A DNA stretch of 64,000 nt from assembly GCA_030549495.1 (NCBI GenBank), contig JAUIRK010000885.1:1-64000 (forward strand), read 5' to 3'. Both the position numbers and the translations under genes were made by a program. Positions 36,760-46,734 of the stretch are shown one piece after another. This DNA comes from Nectonema munidae (Eukaryota; Nematomorpha; Nectonematoida; Nectonematidae). How positions within the stretch are numbered: position 1 is the first letter of the stretch; each line of letters begins with the position of its first letter. Under the pieces are notes generated by a model, which saw only the letters and a program-made list of their open reading frames with translations, was not told the origin of the DNA and did no database searches.

Positions 36760-38249
36760 TGTGCTTTTCGGTTAAGACCCAACTTTTTATCTTTAATATA
36801 ATAATAAAACCCCCAAACTACTTTTAAAACGTATTATATATGTATTCTATAGATATACACAAGTGAATCATTTATTAGAGAAATATAGCATCAATAACAT
36901 TCTAATACTTTGACATTTTTTTCGTTATAGAAATTGTAATATTTTTTCATGGAAAATAAAAGAAGAATGCAACAAGATGATATTCTAACCTTTTTAACCC
37001 TTTCGTGACCAGAAAAACCAGACGATATTTATTAAAAAGCAGAAGATTCATATACAAAACTATTTGAAAAATCAGACGAAGGTAAAATTGTTTATGTATC
37101 ATATATGATACACTGGTCACAAAAAAATGAAAATTGCTCTTGAAACACTAGAAGTTTTAAACCATTCATATAGAAGAGCCAGAAAAGTCAGTCAATGCCA
37201 GAGACACAATTGTCTCTACTATGTTGTGGTATCCATTAGACCACACATTTTAGTTTCACAGATCTTATTGTCGGATTAACGAATCGTCAATTATCACCTT
37301 ATATAGATTTTAAATTTTCAGCAATAGTTTAGGATAAATTCTTTTTTGATATCAAATACAGTAAATGTGATATGCTATAAAATACACAACGTAATGAAAT
37401 GCAATATATATTATATGTAAATTCACAATATTTATGCCATTTTAAAAAAATGCTGACTTTTGTTTCGACTTTGTTAAGAATGCTTACAGTAAATCATTGA
37501 GCAAGGGAAACCCTGTGGGATTAGCTATTATAGTGACGAGCATTCGACTGAGTATCGCCCTTGGTGAAGCAGGGGGTTGAAAAGTGCATGTCTAGCTGTT
37601 GCTGAATGAGTGAAAAGTGTCGTTTTATCATTATCACTCTTCCGGGTGTCCCTATCTTTTGTTGTAGATGGTATTTTCAGCCAGACGATTAATTCCTTTA
37701 TGAGCTTTTTTCTTCTCTCAATAGCTGTTGCGAAATTTGTTGCTATCATAATTGTTTCAATTATTCTTCACTGTCAATTAGGTGGGTCTCTCATAAAAAC
37801 GATCACATGATAGGTTTGTCGGATTAACAAATTATACATGCAGGTGTGAAAGCATTTGGTTTCTAGAAGACAGTGTCAGTGTTGGAGTATGAATCCCAAA
37901 ATAACGGGCAAAAACATTGGAAAAATTAGTTAGTATTGTAGACCAGGATTGTGCAAGCTTTTTTGGCAGGGGCCACACCTAGAAAGAAATGATGGACTTC
38001 GAGAAGCATTTTGTTTTTTTTTACTAATTTACTTTCATCATTTATTATTTAACTAGTCAGCTACAATTAAAAATAAATAAATTATACATCCGTAAAATAT
38101 ATGATATTTTCATATAAAGCATGAACTTTTATCATAAAATGCGTTAAGTAGTCTATAATTGTGCATTGCTTTATATTATTCTGATTGAAAAGATGTAGAA
38201 ATGGGCAATGTTTCAAAAGAGCAGCGGGTCGCATTTGAGAATACTGAGG
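36760..38249. other. Intergenic stretch, probable MITE debris
   Basis: No coding segment recognised. At 36996 TTAACCCTTTCGTGACCAG looks like a piggyBac-type end at a TTAA site, but no partner end was found. At 37947 CAGGATTGTGCAAGC followed by GGCAGGGGCCACACC resembles a hAT MITE end, also without a partner. Confidence 0.35.
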
Positions 38250-38259
38250 GCCGAAATGA

Positions 38260-38605
38260 GTCTTCTATTGCAGGCCTTTCTCTACGGTTTTCAGAAGACA
38301 AATATCTTTGCACCTTGGAACTCAAAATACTTGACCTGTTAAACAAAGAATTCTGTTCCCTAAAGATTTACATAGATCGTTTTTAGAGTCATGGTGTAAA
38401 ACCATCACTTGGTTAGAGTATAGCATATCTATGGATAAGGCTTTTTGTTACGTATGCAGTTGTTTCAGTACTAGAATATCCAAATCTGAAAGTGACCATT
38501 GGTTTCAATAACTGGCGAAAAGTAATAAGGAGGGATAAAGGCTTAATTAGACATGTGATTAGTATTAATCAATGTCCCGATCTGAAAGTTGATAACATAT
38601 AAAAT
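38260..38605 (+). pseudogene. hAT transposase TTF-type zinc finger fragment, copy 1
   Basis: The broken counterpart of the segment at 51950-52280. Pieces reading GLIRHVISINQCPD and MDKAFCYVCSCFSTRISKSE correspond to the TTF zinc finger found at the N-terminus of ZMYM1-like hAT transposases. It is interrupted several times. It duplicated together with GABPA. Confidence 0.6.
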
Positions 38606-39336
38606 CAGGATAACTTGTTCTATTGTTTTAATTTTTGATTCTGATTGCCAGTATATTTTGATCAAAAACCGTAAGTATTTGAAAATAGATGAAATAGAAT
38701 CCGGAATTTACTAAATTCTAATAGAAGAGTGTACATGAAAAATAGTTTGTTTTGTTTTGACTATATTATATATGAATGATTTTTTTCTCTGAGCTAGAAA
38801 GTAGGGTAGTGATGTGATCACGATTAAAAACAAGGTAATTCGGTTTGATAAAATCCCTGTAGTTATCCGAAGATGGTGGAATTGGGAGCTAAGAGTGTAA
38901 GTGTAATGCCTGGTAATAATGATGGTGTGTTCAGTGTTCACTGGACAAAAATTATACAAATTAGTTTCGACCCCTAATATTTAAATATTAGTTTCGACAC
39001 CTAATATATATTAGTGAATTTAAACTTTATCTTTTCAGTGAGGAAACCCTGTTAAGTATATTTTATGAGAAAGCTGTTCCTCAGTTAGAATTTTCATTAT
39101 AATCAATATAAGAAATGAAAAATATAAAAAAAATGAAAAAAATATAAGAAAGAATTTTATTTTCTATACTTATTTAAATTGAAGAAAGAATACCAATTAT
39201 AAATAAGGACAGTATAACCACTCTTTAAATGAGGAGAGATTTTATTTTCTTAATGAATCTAAATAATAAGGCAATAATTTTCAGAAGAAAATAAAATAAC
39301 AATTTTATTTTATCTGTCCAAATTTTTCATTCCTGT

Positions 39337-40605
39337 TCAAATGAGTTTTTCTCTTTTACTTTTGCATTTTTGTAAAGTCTCGCATTCAATCACTAACTTA
39401 TTTAATTCCGCAGAACTGTAGCCTAAAAGGGATTTCAGATCACACACAAACTTGTATACAAATCTTTTGCCAGCAACTTTAGTAAGGACATGCCCATCAT
39501 AGTAGTACCTTAAAGCTCGACTCAACTTTTCATAATTCATATTTTTACGATTCTTCTTTTCTCCCCACAAAGTGGCAACCATTTCAGGATTACTAAGAAT
39601 AAATTCTCCATCATCAGATATCCATCGTATGCAATTTCGATATTTTTTGTCGACCAGAAGCTCCAGTAAAAATTGCCATAACTGAATCCCAGAATTGCTT
39701 CCTCTATAAGGAGCATAAGTAAGACTTGACATGCGTTCTTTATTTTCAGGTAATGATAAGCATTGAGAAGAAGTGTAATAAGAATTAGTATTATTAGCGG
39801 TATAAATATCTTGTGGCAAAGAACTTTTGCTGGAAAAAACTACTTCATGTGAAGGAGTGATAGAAACAGTAGCAACTATATCACACTTACGTAACAACTC
39901 CAAATGGGTCCAGAAAATATCTCTGTTTTTGTCAACAAGCATATTCATCACATGAGAGAAGGAAAGCTCACCCACTTGTTGGCCATTCAATTGCGAAAAG
40001 TTTTCAAAATCAATAAAATCTACGCCTAACTCAGACTTTATCCAAAGCAGCCATATTTTAACACTTTCATTATTCCAATCAAAGAGCCTTTTAGGAATTT
40101 GATACTTTTGTTGTAACAATAAAAATGTTTGCGAAACAGTCCACTTAACAACTGGGGCAGAAGAATTTTCACTTTCAACATTCTGACTCAAGTTAAACGA
40201 AGATGGAGCAATATCTTGGGAAACTGAAGAAATGTAAGCAGGAAAAGCCTGGTTATTGTGACAGTCAACATCATTAAAAAGTTCTATATTTTTCAAAAAT
40301 TGTTTTTGTGAGCTAAGAAATTCGTTTAGTGGCTTCAAAACATCTATGATATTAATGCACGGCTTCATTCCAATTTTTTCGAGTATTTCTACGTTAACTT
40401 GAACTACTCCATCACCATAAACACCTTGCTCAACAAGACTCTTGCTTGGATCCAGCTGCTCAACATCTTGTAAAAAGATATCATAGTCTTCGAAATTTGT
40501 AGCAAATTTAGTTGTAATCAACGTTCTGATTGTACCAATGGGATCAACTATATTCATACATAATATGATTGTTTTGTCTTCTTCCTCTTCTTTATCTTTT
40601 TCCAT
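39337..40605 (-). CDS. GABPA: GABP-alpha ETS transcription factor, copy 1
   Basis: 422-aa intact, intronless frame. GABP-alpha (NRF-2; fly Ets97D) binds GGAA sites with GABP-beta in the nucleus and drives mitochondrial and housekeeping genes. Domains: N-terminal GABP-alpha domain about 15-85 ([20 protein letters not shown], like LQDIQLDPERSLFDQGV in vertebrates); Pointed/SAM domain about 170-240 ([20 protein letters not shown] ... [11 protein letters not shown]); ETS domain 307-390 ([25 protein letters not shown] with recognition arginines 363 and 366, [12 protein letters not shown]). The post-[17 protein letters not shown] is specific to GABP-alpha. An in-frame TGA lies two codons before the ATG, which fixes the start. 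The acidic N-terminus (KDKEEEEDK) is short. The paralog at 53188 differs at about a dozen residues. No polyadenylation signal was assigned. Confidence 0.95.
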   Translation of the reverse strand: MEKDKEEEEDKTIILCMNIVDPIGTIRTLITTKFATNFEDYDIFLQDVEQLDPSKSLVEQGVYGDGVVQVNVEILEKIGMKPCINIIDVLKPLNEFLSSQKQFLKNIELFNDVDCHNNQAFPAYISSVSQDIAPSSFNLSQNVESENSSAPVVKWTVSQTFLLLQQKYQIPKRLFDWNNESVKIWLLWIKSELGVDFIDFENFSQLNGQQVGELSFSHVMNMLVDKNRDIFWTHLELLRKCDIVATVSITPSHEVVFSSKSSLPQDIYTANNTNSYYTSSQCLSLPENKERMSSLTYAPYRGSNSGIQLWQFLLELLVDKKYRNCIRWISDDGEFILSNPEMVATLWGEKKNRKNMNYEKLSRALRYYYDGHVLTKVAGKRFVYKFVCDLKSLLGYSSAELNKLVIECETLQKCKSKREKLI

Positions 40606-41600
40606 TACTCAATTGATAGTAAAGAAAAAGCAAAAAACATGATTATTACTAAAAGCACAAATAGATAAAATGAATTCAATTCTTCATTTTCGATTAAAAA
40701 ATATTATTAATTTAGCGAAGTGGACAATTTTTTAAACCACTTGTTTTTATGTTTAACAACATAATTAAAATAAAATTTAGAAAGTAATTTATAAATTACA
40801 TTATTTTTGAAATAAAAATATATCTTAGTTTAAAAAAATTATACTACATACTTTCTTATTTAGTCATCTGCCAATCTTAATTTTTACACTAGGGTCATGC
40901 AATTTTTTATAAGCTTACTTAAAAATATTAAAGGAAATTATTGCATACATCAGAGCAATGAAAAAATTATAATTATAAGTTACATTTCATATCAAAATCA
41001 TGCGAAATAAAGTTGAAAAGTATACATAACTATGCATTCTAATTTTGAAATTCTAGTAAATATATTGTTATCGTAATACAACCAAACATAAATCCTGTTT
41101 TAAACACTTGAAAATTTTAGTAAAGGCTTAGCATTTTAATTGATAACGAAATCTCTTGTAGAAGCCTATAAGAAACAAAGGTTAAGTACTAAGATTCAAA
41201 AAGAAAAGAATTGAAACGGCAAATTATACTCTTACATGGTTATTTAAAAAATTGAATTTAACAAAATAAGTTAACTCTTTGAAGACCAGTAGGAAACCAG
41301 TGTCCTAAAAAATAAAAATCGTTTACTTTAATTATATTAAATTTCAATGAAAAATGAGGCAGATGATTAATCTTCAAAATTTAAGTCGTCAGCTTAGATA
41401 CCTAGTCTATGAATTAAATGGTTAATCTAGTCCCTAAAGCTAAATAATTTATTAAATATTGAAGTCTAGTCAAGATACATTTTAAAAATAATAGAACCTT
41501 ATAAGAATGAAAATAATAGCTGTAAAAATTATTTAGAATGCATATGTTAAAAATTCAAGTTGAAGACATCTTTTTATCAGACAAAATAATAATTATAATA

Positions 41601-41748
41601 TTAAAAGTGTTTCAATTTTTCAGATGATAAATATATTATTAATGGAAGAACCTTCTGTATTTATATAATTTATTATAAAATAATCTCTAAAATGAGAAGT
41701 TTTTAGACACGAATAATAAATGATTTGCCTTCTTAATTCAAATTAAGA
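41601..41748. other. Short AT-rich spacer after duplication block B
   Basis: Similarity between the two duplicated copies ends just before this point; nothing else is recognised. Confidence 0.4.
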
Positions 41749-41870
41749 AATCTTCCTAAAAACATTTGATCCCTTAAAAACTAACCCCTTGGTTCAAAAA
41801 AATGAAGCATAACTTCAGTATGCTTTTCAAAAACAAAAGCATCTAATTTTTGTCAAAGAGCAATAAACTC
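41749..41870. repeat. Left arm of a ~120-bp inverted repeat
   Basis: From AAATCTTCCTAAAAACATTT to GTCAAAGAGCAATAAACTC; it is, as far as can be read, a perfect reverse complement of 44646-44768. The arms enclose about 2.8 kb that contain a LINE fragment and a hAT MITE. Confidence 0.92.
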
Positions 41871-42029
41871 TTTGTCAAAAGAGTAAGTTGATTTTAGATT
41901 GTCAGCAGGTGTGTTTCTTTTTTAACTATTCCTCTTCTTCATATTTTTAATCTTTCCCTAAGTAATGGAATTTTCCCCTCATCTCTCAAGCTCACAAAGA
42001 CCATTGCTATATTAAAACCACACAAGAAA

Positions 42030-43725
42030 TCATGTGAACTTAACTCTTTTCGACCAATTAGCTTAGTTTCTTGCTTTTCAAAAATATTTGAAAAAATTGT
42101 TTTAGAGCGAATTGTCAAATTTTCAGATCGATACAACCTAATTTCAAAATCACAGTTTGGCTTTAGACCTAAGCTTTCAACTCAAGATGCTATTTTCTCT
42201 TTAGTTCAATCAGTTTCAAGCTCCTTTTATAGAGATAATTCAACGGCAGGTATATTTCTTGATTTCGAAAAAGCCTTTAATTCAGTAAATCATAAAATTA
42301 TTTCTCATAAGCTGTTTAGATATGGTTTCAGGGGTTCCATTCTTGAGTGGTTAAAATCCTTTTTATCATTGCGTCCTACCTATGTTTTTACTTGTTCTCC
42401 GTCTAAGATCGGATATGTAAATGTTGGCATACCCCAAGGATCCATTTCTTTTTACGCTTTTTATCAATGACATAGTTTACTGTGACATAAAACACGTAAA
42501 ATATTTCCTTTATGCAGATGATATTCTTTTGACGTCTGGAGTAATTAATTCACAAGTAAGTTTTTTTATCAGCACCTTAACAACTGTTTAAATAAAAATT
42601 TTTCTTGGTCTACATATATTTTTTTACCTCTAAATAAAAACAAGTGTAAATTTATGATATTCAGTAACAATAAAACTGATTTCTCTGATCACAAACTTTT
42701 CATTAATGACTATGTACTAGAACAAGTTGACAATTTCTTTTACCTCGGAGTCTACATTGACTCTCAACTTTCTTGGAAGTCTCATTTAAATTATGTATTG
42801 CTTAAAGTTTCTAGACTTTTAGGTACTTTTTATAGGTCTCGTAATTTTCTTTCTCCTTCTTCTTCATTAAAATTATTTTATTCTCATGTTTATCCGATTA
42901 TGTTTTATGCTAATATTGTTTGGGCTAACTCCAACCAATTTCTGCTCAATAAAATTCAACTTCGCGTAAATAAATTCAATAATTTCATCAACCCTCAAAA
43001 ATCTAACGAAATGTTTTTATCTCTAAAGAATTTACATATTTATTGTTTATGTATTTTTGCGTATAAGAACTTTTTTTTAAATGGTTACTTTGATGATTTG
43101 TTCATTTCTAATAACACTTTATATTCTTACTTTACTAGACAAAATAGCAACATTCATTTACCTTTTATTGATCACCAATCTACTTTCAGAAATATTGTTA
43201 TAAATTCTATTAAGTTCTTCAATCATTTCTCTCATTTTCTCGATTGTCATAGCCTTTTCTCATTCAAACGTTCTTTAAAAGCTTTAATTTTATAATTTCC
43301 TATTTTATAAGATTTTATAAGTATATATGTATTCAATTGAAAAGCACCTATTCACGTTATTATATTATCTATTATGTATTAACCTATTCACCATTAATCT
43401 CTGTTTAAATTATATTTATACTATATATCTCTATATATATTCATAGATATAATTTTACATATATATATATATATATATTAATATTTTTTTTTAATTATCA
43501 AATTTCATTTTTTATGTAGTTTTATTTATTTTTGTAAATCCTCTCTGCTGATCATCACGATAGTGGCTTCGTGGCCACTCTTTGATCGCTGAATACAAAC
43601 TGGACAAATATTTCTCTGAGTCATGATGGAAACATCACTCACATTTCTGATATGATTTTTTATGTGCATTATAATTTTTTTTTTTAATAATAATAATAAT
43701 AAACGTCTTTCTTTCTTTCTTAATT
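42030..43725 (+). mobile_element. 5'-truncated LINE fragment (CR1/Jockey-like RT)
   Basis: Starts inside the reverse transcriptase and ends in a 3' tail with AATAATAATAATAATAAACG (43684-43705) and CTTTCTTTCTTTCTT, a simple-repeat tail typical of CR1/Jockey-related LINEs. It is on the plus strand within the arms of the 120-bp inverted repeat. Confidence 0.75.
42040..43295 (+). pseudogene. LINE reverse transcriptase, partial
   Basis: Conserved blocks in order: FRPISLVSCFSKIFEKIVLE (about 42047), SQFGFRPKLSTQDAIFSLV, GIFLDFEKAFNSVNHKII (the first catalytic Asp, about 42250-42300), VGIPQGS (about 42425), FLYADDILL with an intact YADD box (about 42510), then a 213-aa continuous C-terminal frame at 42654-43295 (YLGVYIDSQLSWKSHLNYVL, LKLFYSHVYPIMFYANIVWA). 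The LGP after PQGS is lost in a small deletion, and at least two more frame changes lie between 42440 and 42654. The endonuclease and ORF1 are absent. Confidence 0.85.
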
Positions 43726-44269
43726 GCCTGGCAGCCAAAAAGTTAGAGGTTATTACACAATTTTCCAATTAAGTGTAAAAAATATTTGGACATGCAATAC
43801 CCTGATAGTCACCTCAACATATTTTGGGGAAGAATGTATAGTTTTAGTTTTTTCTACGCTTTTATAAATTTTGCTATGCTTTCTATGGTAAATTTTTTAG
43901 AATATTCTTTTTGGAGCCATTCTTGCATCCAAAAACTTAAATTTTTATGTCTAATAAACTTTTTAAAGGGGTAAAGCTAGGAGATTAGTTTGAGCCAAGT
44001 ATTCCTGAGTGACCTAGCCACCATACTATTCTAATTGAAAGCAGTTTTCTTAAATTTAGCAATGCTTTAATTGAAGAAAGGGAATAAATAAAGAAAAATG
44101 ATAACTTGGTAAAATAACTAAAAATTTCTAATATGTATTTAAATGCAGAAACTAAAGCAGCAGACTCTGCAGAATAGGATGTTGAAAAATTCCCAGTGCT
44201 AAACGAATTAGAGAATATCAGCTTAGGGTAGGTAACAGAAAACGATGCATCTTATACAGATTATATAGG
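43726..44269. other. Stretch between LINE tail and hAT MITE
   Basis: No gene recognised. Short open frames here have no family similarity. Confidence 0.35.
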
Positions 44270-44277
44270 ATCATAAG

Positions 44278-44606
44278 CAGTGCCCGCGCTAAAGCTAAAT
44301 TTCAAGGTGGGGCTGAAATGGGGCAAAGAAACACATTTGCAAAAAATTTATTTCCTATATTACTTTATATCCTATATTACTTTGCTGAAAAGTATGAAGT
44401 ACTTCTGTATAAAAACCTATAGAAATCTCATATTATACATACACATACACCAGCATTTATATAAGATTATTATGTACAATTTTTGCTTATTTATATGTCC
44501 TTTAAAAAGTGCATGGGGCAAAACAAAAAATTGGGGGGGGGGGGGGGGGGCAAAGATTAATACAGGGGGCACGTGACCCAAAATTATATAGGTAGCGCGG
44601 GCACTG
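44278..44606. mobile_element. Non-autonomous hAT element (MITE), 329 bp, perfect 8-bp target duplication
   Basis: Terminal inverted repeat CAGTGCCCGCGCTA at the left and its exact reverse complement TAGCGCGGGCACTG at the right. Both sides are flanked by ATCATAAG (44270-44277 and 44607-44614), the 8-bp duplication of hAT insertion. Inside is an 18-G run at 44533-44550 in otherwise AT-rich DNA. No coding capacity. The perfect ends suggest a fairly recent insertion. Confidence 0.97.
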
Positions 44607-44645
44607 ATCATAAGAACCATTAGTAAAATGAGTAAAGAGTTTGAT

Positions 44646-44768
44646 GAGTTTATTGCTCTTTGACAAAAATTAGATGCTTTTGTTTTTGAAAAGCATACTG
44701 AAGTTATGCTTCATTTTTTTGAACCAAGGGGTTAGTTTTTAAGGGATCAAATGTTTTTAGGAAGATTT
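44646..44768. repeat. Right arm of the ~120-bp inverted repeat
   Basis: GAGTTTATTGCTCTTTGAC through to TTTTTAGGAAGATTT; reverse complement of 41749-41870. Confidence 0.92.
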
Positions 44769-45404
44769 TAGAGAGACTTTGGATGTGAAGGTGTTGAAAT
44801 AATTAAAGAAAAGTTGCTAAAAAGAGATCGTCACTAAAACGGTAGCATTATCAAGTTTAGACTCTAACGATTCTATAAAGAGTTTATGATTCATTAACTT
44901 TTTCACATAAATAAAGTTTTTCCATTGCTATGATTTAAATTCAAAGTAATTTCGATGAATATGTGATCTTATAAAGAGGATTAGTCTAAAATTACAAATC
45001 ATGCTCGTTAATAAGATAGATATGGAGTATAGAGAAACCAATTAAAGATTTTTTAAATACAAATTAATGGAAGAGACATTTTTTAATCTTTAGCATTTTT
45101 TATCATTGTAAAAGTGAGTACCCTGACAATTACAGCAGCATATAGAGGTTAGACACATATCTTACTTGTATGCCCTAATATCCCACGCTTTAGAAATTTA
45201 GGTTTTTTGATAGACAGTACATCTGAGTTTGGCCAAATTTTCACATAAAACAACTTTTCTTATTAATGGTTCAATAGGGAGAGCTGTCTATCCGCAAAAG
45301 ATAGAATGGGTGATAGGAGAGAAATTGGTCTGTAAGAAGAGCTATGGTTTTTGTGTGGTTTAATCCTATTACTGCTGGGCTAAATTTGTCCGTTATTTAT
45401 AATT
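44769..45404. other. AT-rich stretch, nothing recognised
   Basis: No coding frame or repeat match was found by eye. Confidence 0.35.
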
Positions 45405-45702
45405 ATATAAAGTTTTTGACACATATATCCTTTTTTCAAGTGTGCTGAATTCAGTGGTAAAATCCATTTTTTAAGAAAATCAATCTAACCTGCTAAAAAA
45501 TTAATTTATATATGACAGTTCATCTCAAAAAGAAACATTTTATCCAAATAATTATATAGTTTTTACACATTTATATCCATTTTCAAGTACGATGAGTTTA
45601 CTGGTGATATTCCTTTTTTTATAAAAATCAGTCAAACCTGTCAAAAAATGATTTAAATATGACAGCCCATGTCAAAAATAAAATTTTTATTCTTATAAGT
45701 TA
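45405..45702 (+). repeat. Dispersed ~140-150-bp repeat, two tandem units
   Basis: Units begin near 45405 (TATATCCTTTTTTCAAGTGT) and 45545 (CATTTTCAAGTACGATGAGT). The second is the closest relative of the unit at 20905. Its right end is cut by the Helitron-like element. Confidence 0.8.
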
Positions 45703-46206
45703 TCTATATTATAATAAGCTAGCGTGTGTGTGTGTCTGTGTGTCGCTGGAAGCATTTTGATTGGTTGAAATTATTTATATATATGTTTTGTGTGTATTTT
45801 TATATGGTGTGATGAGTTTGTATGTGGTTTGTCGCTTGAAGCATTCTGATTGGTTGAAATTATTTATATGTGTGATGAGTTCATATATCTGTAGTCTGAG
45901 TGTCGCTTGAAGCATTCTGATTGGTTGAAATATCTTTTCTGTGTATTTTTATATGGTGTAATAGAAAAATACACAGAAAAGATACAATTATTCTAAAAAC
46001 TCATCACCATACCATATAACACTATTAGCAACTCAAAATACACACTACAAGAATCCTATGTTTCGAGCGTAGCCTAAACAAAAAAACTAGCCGGTCCCGT
46101 GGTCGTTTTGAGCGAAGCGAATTTGAATTAGCAACTCAATATACACACTACCCAGAATCATATGTTTCGAGCGTAGCGAGAAACAAACGACCACGGGACC
46201 GGCTAG
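45703..46206 (+). mobile_element. Helitron-like non-autonomous element, 504 bp
   Basis: Begins TCTATATTATAATAAGCTAG after an A and ends GGGACCGGCTAG before a T, fitting the Helitron pattern of 5' TC, 3' CTAG and A/T target. It has no terminal inverted repeats but much internal structure: three repeats of AAGCATTCTGATTGGTTGAA (one with a T for the second C), a perfect 20-bp hairpin (45931-45950 with 45965-45984, 14-base loop), and an inverted pair of about 22 bp (CTAGCCGGTCCCGTGGTCG near 46087 with the terminal sequence near 46185-46206). GTTTCGAGCGTAGC occurs twice. No protein is encoded. An unclassified MITE is the alternative. Confidence 0.55.
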
Positions 46207-46339
46207 TATATATATATATCTCATAATTTGTACGATTGAACGCGGGAGACGACTTGAGTGTCATCTCCAACCTGTATACTGGGATGATTCACGCAAAACC
46301 TGTGTACTACAATGGTTTCTATTCCATGTACGAATGACT

Positions 46340-46600
46340 AGAGAGACAATGTTCAACTTTCTGTTCATATTTTGTTAGATGTAAAATTTGATATGCCTCA
46401 TTCGGGAAGACGATGCTACATAATTATTTCATCTACAACCTGACAGTTCATATTTTGCTAGATGTATATACCTCATTCGGAGAGACGATGTTACATAAGT
46501 TATTACCTACATTTTTTCACGATATTAAATAATATATTTGTCAAATAATCAAAATAAAATTCTGTAATCAAAGAATCGAAAAATATTTATTCTTTTTAAA
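46340..46600. repeat. Dispersed repeat, inverted relative to 55840-56100
   Basis: ATTTGTCAAATAATCAAAAT and GTAATCAAAGAATCGAAAAA here are the reverse complement of sequence at 55920-55975; GAGACGATGTTACATAA and the TTTTGCTAGATGTA block also recur inverted at 55850-56090. The two lie about 9.4 kb apart. Confidence 0.75.
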
Positions 46601-46734
46601 TATATCGTTGGCTTCAGTTACTTTTATAATAGGATAAACCTAGCCTCTAATAATTTTTAAATTATGCATTTACGAAACTAAAAGTATCTCTCTAGTCTTA
46701 GATCTCTTTTGAAAATTATGACTCTTTGGTACTG

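Larger units (their letters stand above)
38250..41600. repeat. Segmental duplication block B, copy 1 (contains GABPA copy 1)
   Basis: Matches 51935-55400 in direct orientation. The left edge is GAGTCTTCTATTGCAGGCC versus CGAGTCTTCTATTTCCGGCC; the right edge is near GAAGTTGAAGACATCTTT in copy 2 and AAGTTGAAGACATCTTTTTA here. Identity is much higher across the GABPA gene than in the outer flanks. Confidence 0.92.

Noticed and set aside
26330-37110. Similar CAGACGATAT..AAGCAGAAGATT blocks at about 26370 and 37020
   Set aside because: Short similarity only; too little to define a repeat or a piggyBac MITE.
37528-37810. Overlapping frames on both strands
   Set aside because: No recognisable domain; may be SINE or MITE debris, but no A/B box or termini could be fixed.
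37947-38250. Possible hAT MITE (CAGGATTGTGCAAGC to GAGGGCCG)
   Set aside because: Only one hAT-like end; no matching inverted end or 8-bp duplication.
38201-38386. 61-codon plus-strand frame
   Set aside because: Spans the edge of duplication block B; copy 2 does not preserve it.
43526-43768. 80-codon minus-strand frame with an ICPVC motif
   Set aside because: It is antisense to the LINE 3' tail and its simple repeat.
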